Positions 61,330 through 64,000 of a DNA stretch of 64,000 nt are shown piece after piece. Source of the DNA: Rhodospirillaceae bacterium (GTDB lineage: Bacteria > Pseudomonadota > Alphaproteobacteria > Rhodospirillales > UBA2165); NCBI GenBank assembly GCA_947467145.1, contig CANIGJ010000008.1, positions 1-64,000 of the forward strand, written 5' to 3'. A program made the position numbers and the translations under genes. The first letter of the stretch is position 1; every line of letters begins with the position of its first letter. The notes below the pieces were generated by a model that was not told the origin of the DNA, did not search any database, and worked only from the letters and a program-made list of their open reading frames with translations.

Positions 61330-62631
61330 ATGACTGACGATAAAAAAGACAAAGAATTCGGTTTCGCGACGCGTGCGATCCATGCCGGCTCGCGGCCCGA
61401 GCCGCTGACCGGTGCGCGCAACACGCCGATCTATCAGACCACGTCCTATGTGTTCGAAGATACCGATCACGCGGCCGACCTGTTCAACCTGTCGCGCTTC
61501 GGCTTCATCTATTCGCGCCTGACCAATCCGACCGTATCTGTGCTGGAAGAGCGCTGCGCCGCCCTGGAAAACGGCCGCGCCGCCGTTGCCGCCGCCTCCG
61601 GCCATGCCGCGCAATTCCTGACCTTCTTTACGCTGCTGGAACCCGGCGACGAGTTTTTGGCATCGCGTAACCTTTACGGCGGCTCGATGACGCAGTTCGG
61701 CCTATCGTTCAAACGCCTCGGCTGGACCTGCCATTTCGTCGATCCGACGGACCCCGAAAATTTCCGCAAAGCGCTGACGCCCAAGTGCAAGGGCATCTTC
61801 ATTGAGACCTTGGCCAATCCGGGCGGCATCGTGCTCGACGTCGAAAAGATCGCCGCCGTCGCGCGCGACGCACAGATCCCGCTGATCGTCGACAACACGA
61901 TGGCGTCGCCCTATCTGCACAACCCGATCGAATGGGGTGCCGATATCGTCATCCATTCCACGACCAAATTCCTGTCGGGCCACGGCACATCGATGGGCGG
62001 CGTGGTGATCGAGTCCGGCAAATTCGATTGGTTCAAGGCGGGCAAGTTTCCGACAATGACCCAGCCGGACCCCGCCTATCACGGCCTCACTTTCTACGAG
62101 ACGTTCGGCGATTTCGGCTTCACAACCAAGGCGCGCGCGGTGGCGTTGCGCGATTTCGGCCCTTCCATGGCACCGATGAACGCGTTCCTCACCATCACCG
62201 GGATCGAGACACTACCGCTGCGCATGGAACGCCACGTCGCCAACGCGCAAGCCGTCGCCAAGTTCCTCGCTGGCCATCCCAAGGTCGAATGGGTCAGCTA
62301 TGCCGGGCTGCCGTCCAGCCCGTATCATGATCTCGCGAAGAAATATCTGCCCAAAGGCCCCGGCTCGGTCTTCACCTTCGGCGTGAAAGGCGGCTTCGAT
62401 GTCGGCCGACGCATGGTCGAAGGGATGGAGCTGTTCTCGCATCTCGCCAATATCGGCGACACGCGCAGCCTGATCCTGCACCCCGCCTCCACCACGCATC
62501 GTCAATTGAGCGAAGAGCAGCGCGTCGCGTCGGGCGCGGGGCCGGACGTGATCCGTCTGTCCATCGGATTGGAGAGCATCGAGGATATTCTGGAAGACCT
62601 CGATCGCGGCCTGTCGCGAGCGACAAAATAA
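61330..62631 (+). CDS. metY: O-acetylhomoserine sulfhydrylase
   Basis: Predicted 433-residue PLP enzyme that makes homocysteine (or methionine with methanethiol) from O-acetylhomoserine. Landmarks are FATRAIHAGSRPEPLTGARNTPIYQTTSYVFED, GFIYSRLTNPTVSVLEERCAALENG, the PLP Lys in HSTTKFLSGHGTSMGG and HPASTTHRQLSEEQ. Length is typical of the MetY class; cystathionine synthases are shorter. Confidence 0.93.
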   Translation: MTDDKKDKEFGFATRAIHAGSRPEPLTGARNTPIYQTTSYVFEDTDHAADLFNLSRFGFIYSRLTNPTVSVLEERCAALENGRAAVAAASGHAAQFLTFFTLLEPGDEFLASRNLYGGSMTQFGLSFKRLGWTCHFVDPTDPENFRKALTPKCKGIFIETLANPGGIVLDVEKIAAVARDAQIPLIVDNTMASPYLHNPIEWGADIVIHSTTKFLSGHGTSMGGVVIESGKFDWFKAGKFPTMTQPDPAYHGLTFYETFGDFGFTTKARAVALRDFGPSMAPMNAFLTITGIETLPLRMERHVANAQAVAKFLAGHPKVEWVSYAGLPSSPYHDLAKKYLPKGPGSVFTFGVKGGFDVGRRMVEGMELFSHLANIGDTRSLILHPASTTHRQLSEEQRVASGAGPDVIRLSIGLESIEDILEDLDRGLSRATK

Positions 62632-62658
62632 TTTAAGTGGCGCGAGCCAACAAATAAC

Positions 62659-64000
62659 TCAGTTGGACGAAGCGAGGCGCAGGCGATCTTCCAAGGCGGC
62701 ATCGACCGCTTCGAATACATGCTCCCAGTCGCCGGGTGCGGGCTGGCGGAACACACGGATCGACGGATGCCAGTCGTGTCCCGAACCGCCCGTGCCAAAG
62801 CGCCATTCAGGCGAATAATTCAGCATGGTCCAGGTCGGGATGCCCAACGATCCCGAAACCTGAATGGTCGAATTGTCGATGGAGATCACATGATCCATCG
62901 CCGCGACCTGCGCGAACCAATCCTCGATGCTGGTAAAGGGATCGATCTCGGTGTCGCGATGGATGGTCACGCCGAGGCGGTCCTGCACGGCCGCGATCTC
63001 GCTGCCAACGTCGCCATATTGCAGACTGATGAAGCGGCAGCCGGGACGCTTGAGGATCGCATCCCAGTAATCGAGCGCGGCACTGCGTTCGTGCCCAACC
63101 ACCGGATTGCCGCTGCGCCAACAGATCCCGATCAGCAGGCCGTCGGCCAGATCGTCGTAACGCGCACGCAAGCTCCGCGTGCGGGCGGGATCCGCCACGA
63201 GATAATGCCCCGGGTTCGATCCGAACGCTTCTTTCGACGCACGATAGCGCACACAAAGCGAGGCCAGCGGCAATTGCACGTCGATGTCGGCACGGTCGAT
63301 CGCCGCATCAGGTGGCGTTTCACGGGCAACGACGCTCGCGGTCGGAAACGAGCGGCGATAAAGCGGCACCAGACGGGCGTTACACTCGATGGTGACATGG
63401 GCCGCTTCCGCGATCACATCGGGCAGCGCGTTGGCGAACATGATCTCGTCGCCAATGCCCTGCTCGCTCCACACCAGCACGTTTTTTCCCGCGAGGTCTT
63501 CGCCATCCCAATAGGGATAAGGAAAATCGCGCCACGTGGACGGAAAGGCCGGGCAATCCCAGCGCCACTCGTTCTCCTGCCAGCCTTCGGCATATTTGCC
63601 CTGCATCAAAAGCACGCGGCTGAGATTGAAATGCGCCTCGGCATAATGCGGATGGATCGCAATCGCCTGGCGCAATGCGGATTCCGCCTCGGTCATGTTT
63701 AGTTGATCGGCCATCAGATTGCCGAGATTGTTGAACGCCGCCGCATTGCCGGCATCGATACTGATCGCTTCATCGAAGCTATCGATGGCGGCGCGCAGCT
63801 CGCCCCGCATGACTTGCTCGTTGCCGAGTCCCATCACGACTTCGGAATAATGACGACGCAATGCCTCATCGCCCGGCGCCCATTGGAGGGCGCGTTCGAT
63901 CGTCGTCCGCGCCTCGGCGAACGCCTTGCGCGCAACCTGTTCGCTGGCCAGATGATCAAGTGCGGCCACAAGCGCTGCCCGGGCGGGCGCCAACGGCCCG
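62659..64000 (-). CDS. TPR protein with GT9-like domain, 5' end outside the window
   Basis: At least 447 residues; the reading frame runs through the right edge, so the start is missing. The visible N-terminal part has TPR repeats (AFNNLGNLMADQLNMTEAESALRQAIAIHPHYAEAHFNLSRVLLMQGKYAEGW). The C-terminal half resembles the TPR-linked glycosyltransferase family 9-like domain: VLVWSEQGIGDEIMFANALPDVIAEA, GICWRSGNPVVGHERSAAL and ISIDNSTIQVSGSLGIPTWTML. Target unknown. It is convergent with metY. Confidence 0.85.
   Translation of the reverse strand, partial: GPLAPARAALVAALDHLASEQVARKAFAEARTTIERALQWAPGDEALRRHYSEVVMGLGNEQVMRGELRAAIDSFDEAISIDAGNAAAFNNLGNLMADQLNMTEAESALRQAIAIHPHYAEAHFNLSRVLLMQGKYAEGWQENEWRWDCPAFPSTWRDFPYPYWDGEDLAGKNVLVWSEQGIGDEIMFANALPDVIAEAAHVTIECNARLVPLYRRSFPTASVVARETPPDAAIDRADIDVQLPLASLCVRYRASKEAFGSNPGHYLVADPARTRSLRARYDDLADGLLIGICWRSGNPVVGHERSAALDYWDAILKRPGCRFISLQYGDVGSEIAAVQDRLGVTIHRDTEIDPFTSIEDWFAQVAAMDHVISIDNSTIQVSGSLGIPTWTMLNYSPEWRFGTGGSGHDWHPSIRVFRQPAPGDWEHVFEAVDAALEDRLRLASSN

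Overview
The window looks like the chromosome of an alphaproteobacterium, probably of the Rhodospirillales type. Pointers are a MucR/Ros regulator, a proton-pumping pyrophosphatase with the potassium-independent signature, a RibBX-type riboflavin gene, the block fabH-plsX-rpmF-DUF177-cytochrome chaperone-bamE, and generally high GC. No rRNA, CRISPR array, transposase or integrase is visible. The species cannot be named from the sequence.

Layout. (1) 1-9.4 kb is a copper resistance block, visibly less GC-rich than what follows. It has a CsoR repressor with two operator palindromes, a divergent copper P-type ATPase, and a reverse-strand run of His-rich protein, TolC-like channel, multicopper oxidase, cupredoxin and CusF. 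A Met/His-rich protein and a second CusF-like protein follow. The block ends at the 3' end of a tRNA-Pro gene. (2) 9.6-24.9 kb is core housekeeping: MerR regulator, ihfA, fabH, plsX, rpmF, DUF177, cytochrome bc1 chaperone, bamE, hppA, a FliL-like protein, then the run rpiB-glyA-nrdR-ribD-ribE-ribBX-ribH-nusB-thiL. (3) 25-39.4 kb holds mucR, a branched-chain amino-acid type ABC transporter (livGFHM) with an alkyltransferase, a hydrolase and a separate binding protein, a luciferase-like oxidoreductase, two Bcr/CflA exporters, and a glycine-betaine type ABC system whose binding protein and permease are one polypeptide. (4) 40.2-43 kb is a phage-shock locus: pspF divergent from pspABC and a small membrane gene, with a sigma-54 promoter and an IHF site between them. 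(5) 43-53 kb has ridA, a cytochrome c, a 29-codon membrane peptide gene, a thioesterase, parE, an AT-rich orphan gene, a YchJ-like protein, an orphan peptide-type binding protein, threonine ammonia-lyase, an exported FAM173-like methyltransferase and a membrane-anchored unknown. (6) 53.1-54.2 kb is an arfB gene that has been interrupted and rebuilt. (7) 54.3-64 kb has a fatty acid desaturase, an HExxH protein, argC, rpsI-rplM, two TPR glycosyltransferases, an enoyl-CoA hydratase, a CoA-binding protein and O-acetylhomoserine sulfhydrylase.

The most unusual structure is at 53106-54158. The first 31 codons of arfB, up to and including the GGQHVN codons, stand alone and run into a stop. About 630 bases of AT-richer DNA with one unknown gene follow. 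Then comes an intact arfB whose first 31 codons are a diverged copy (about 74% identical in DNA, 25 of 31 residues the same). It looks like a small integrating element that carries a replacement 5' end for its target gene, as SXT does for prfC. Other points worth checking are the 29-codon membrane peptide gene behind an SOS-box-like sequence (a possible SidA analogue), a 10-bp phased heptamer array upstream of parE, two inverted copies of a two-hairpin intergenic repeat, and the binding-protein/permease fusion.
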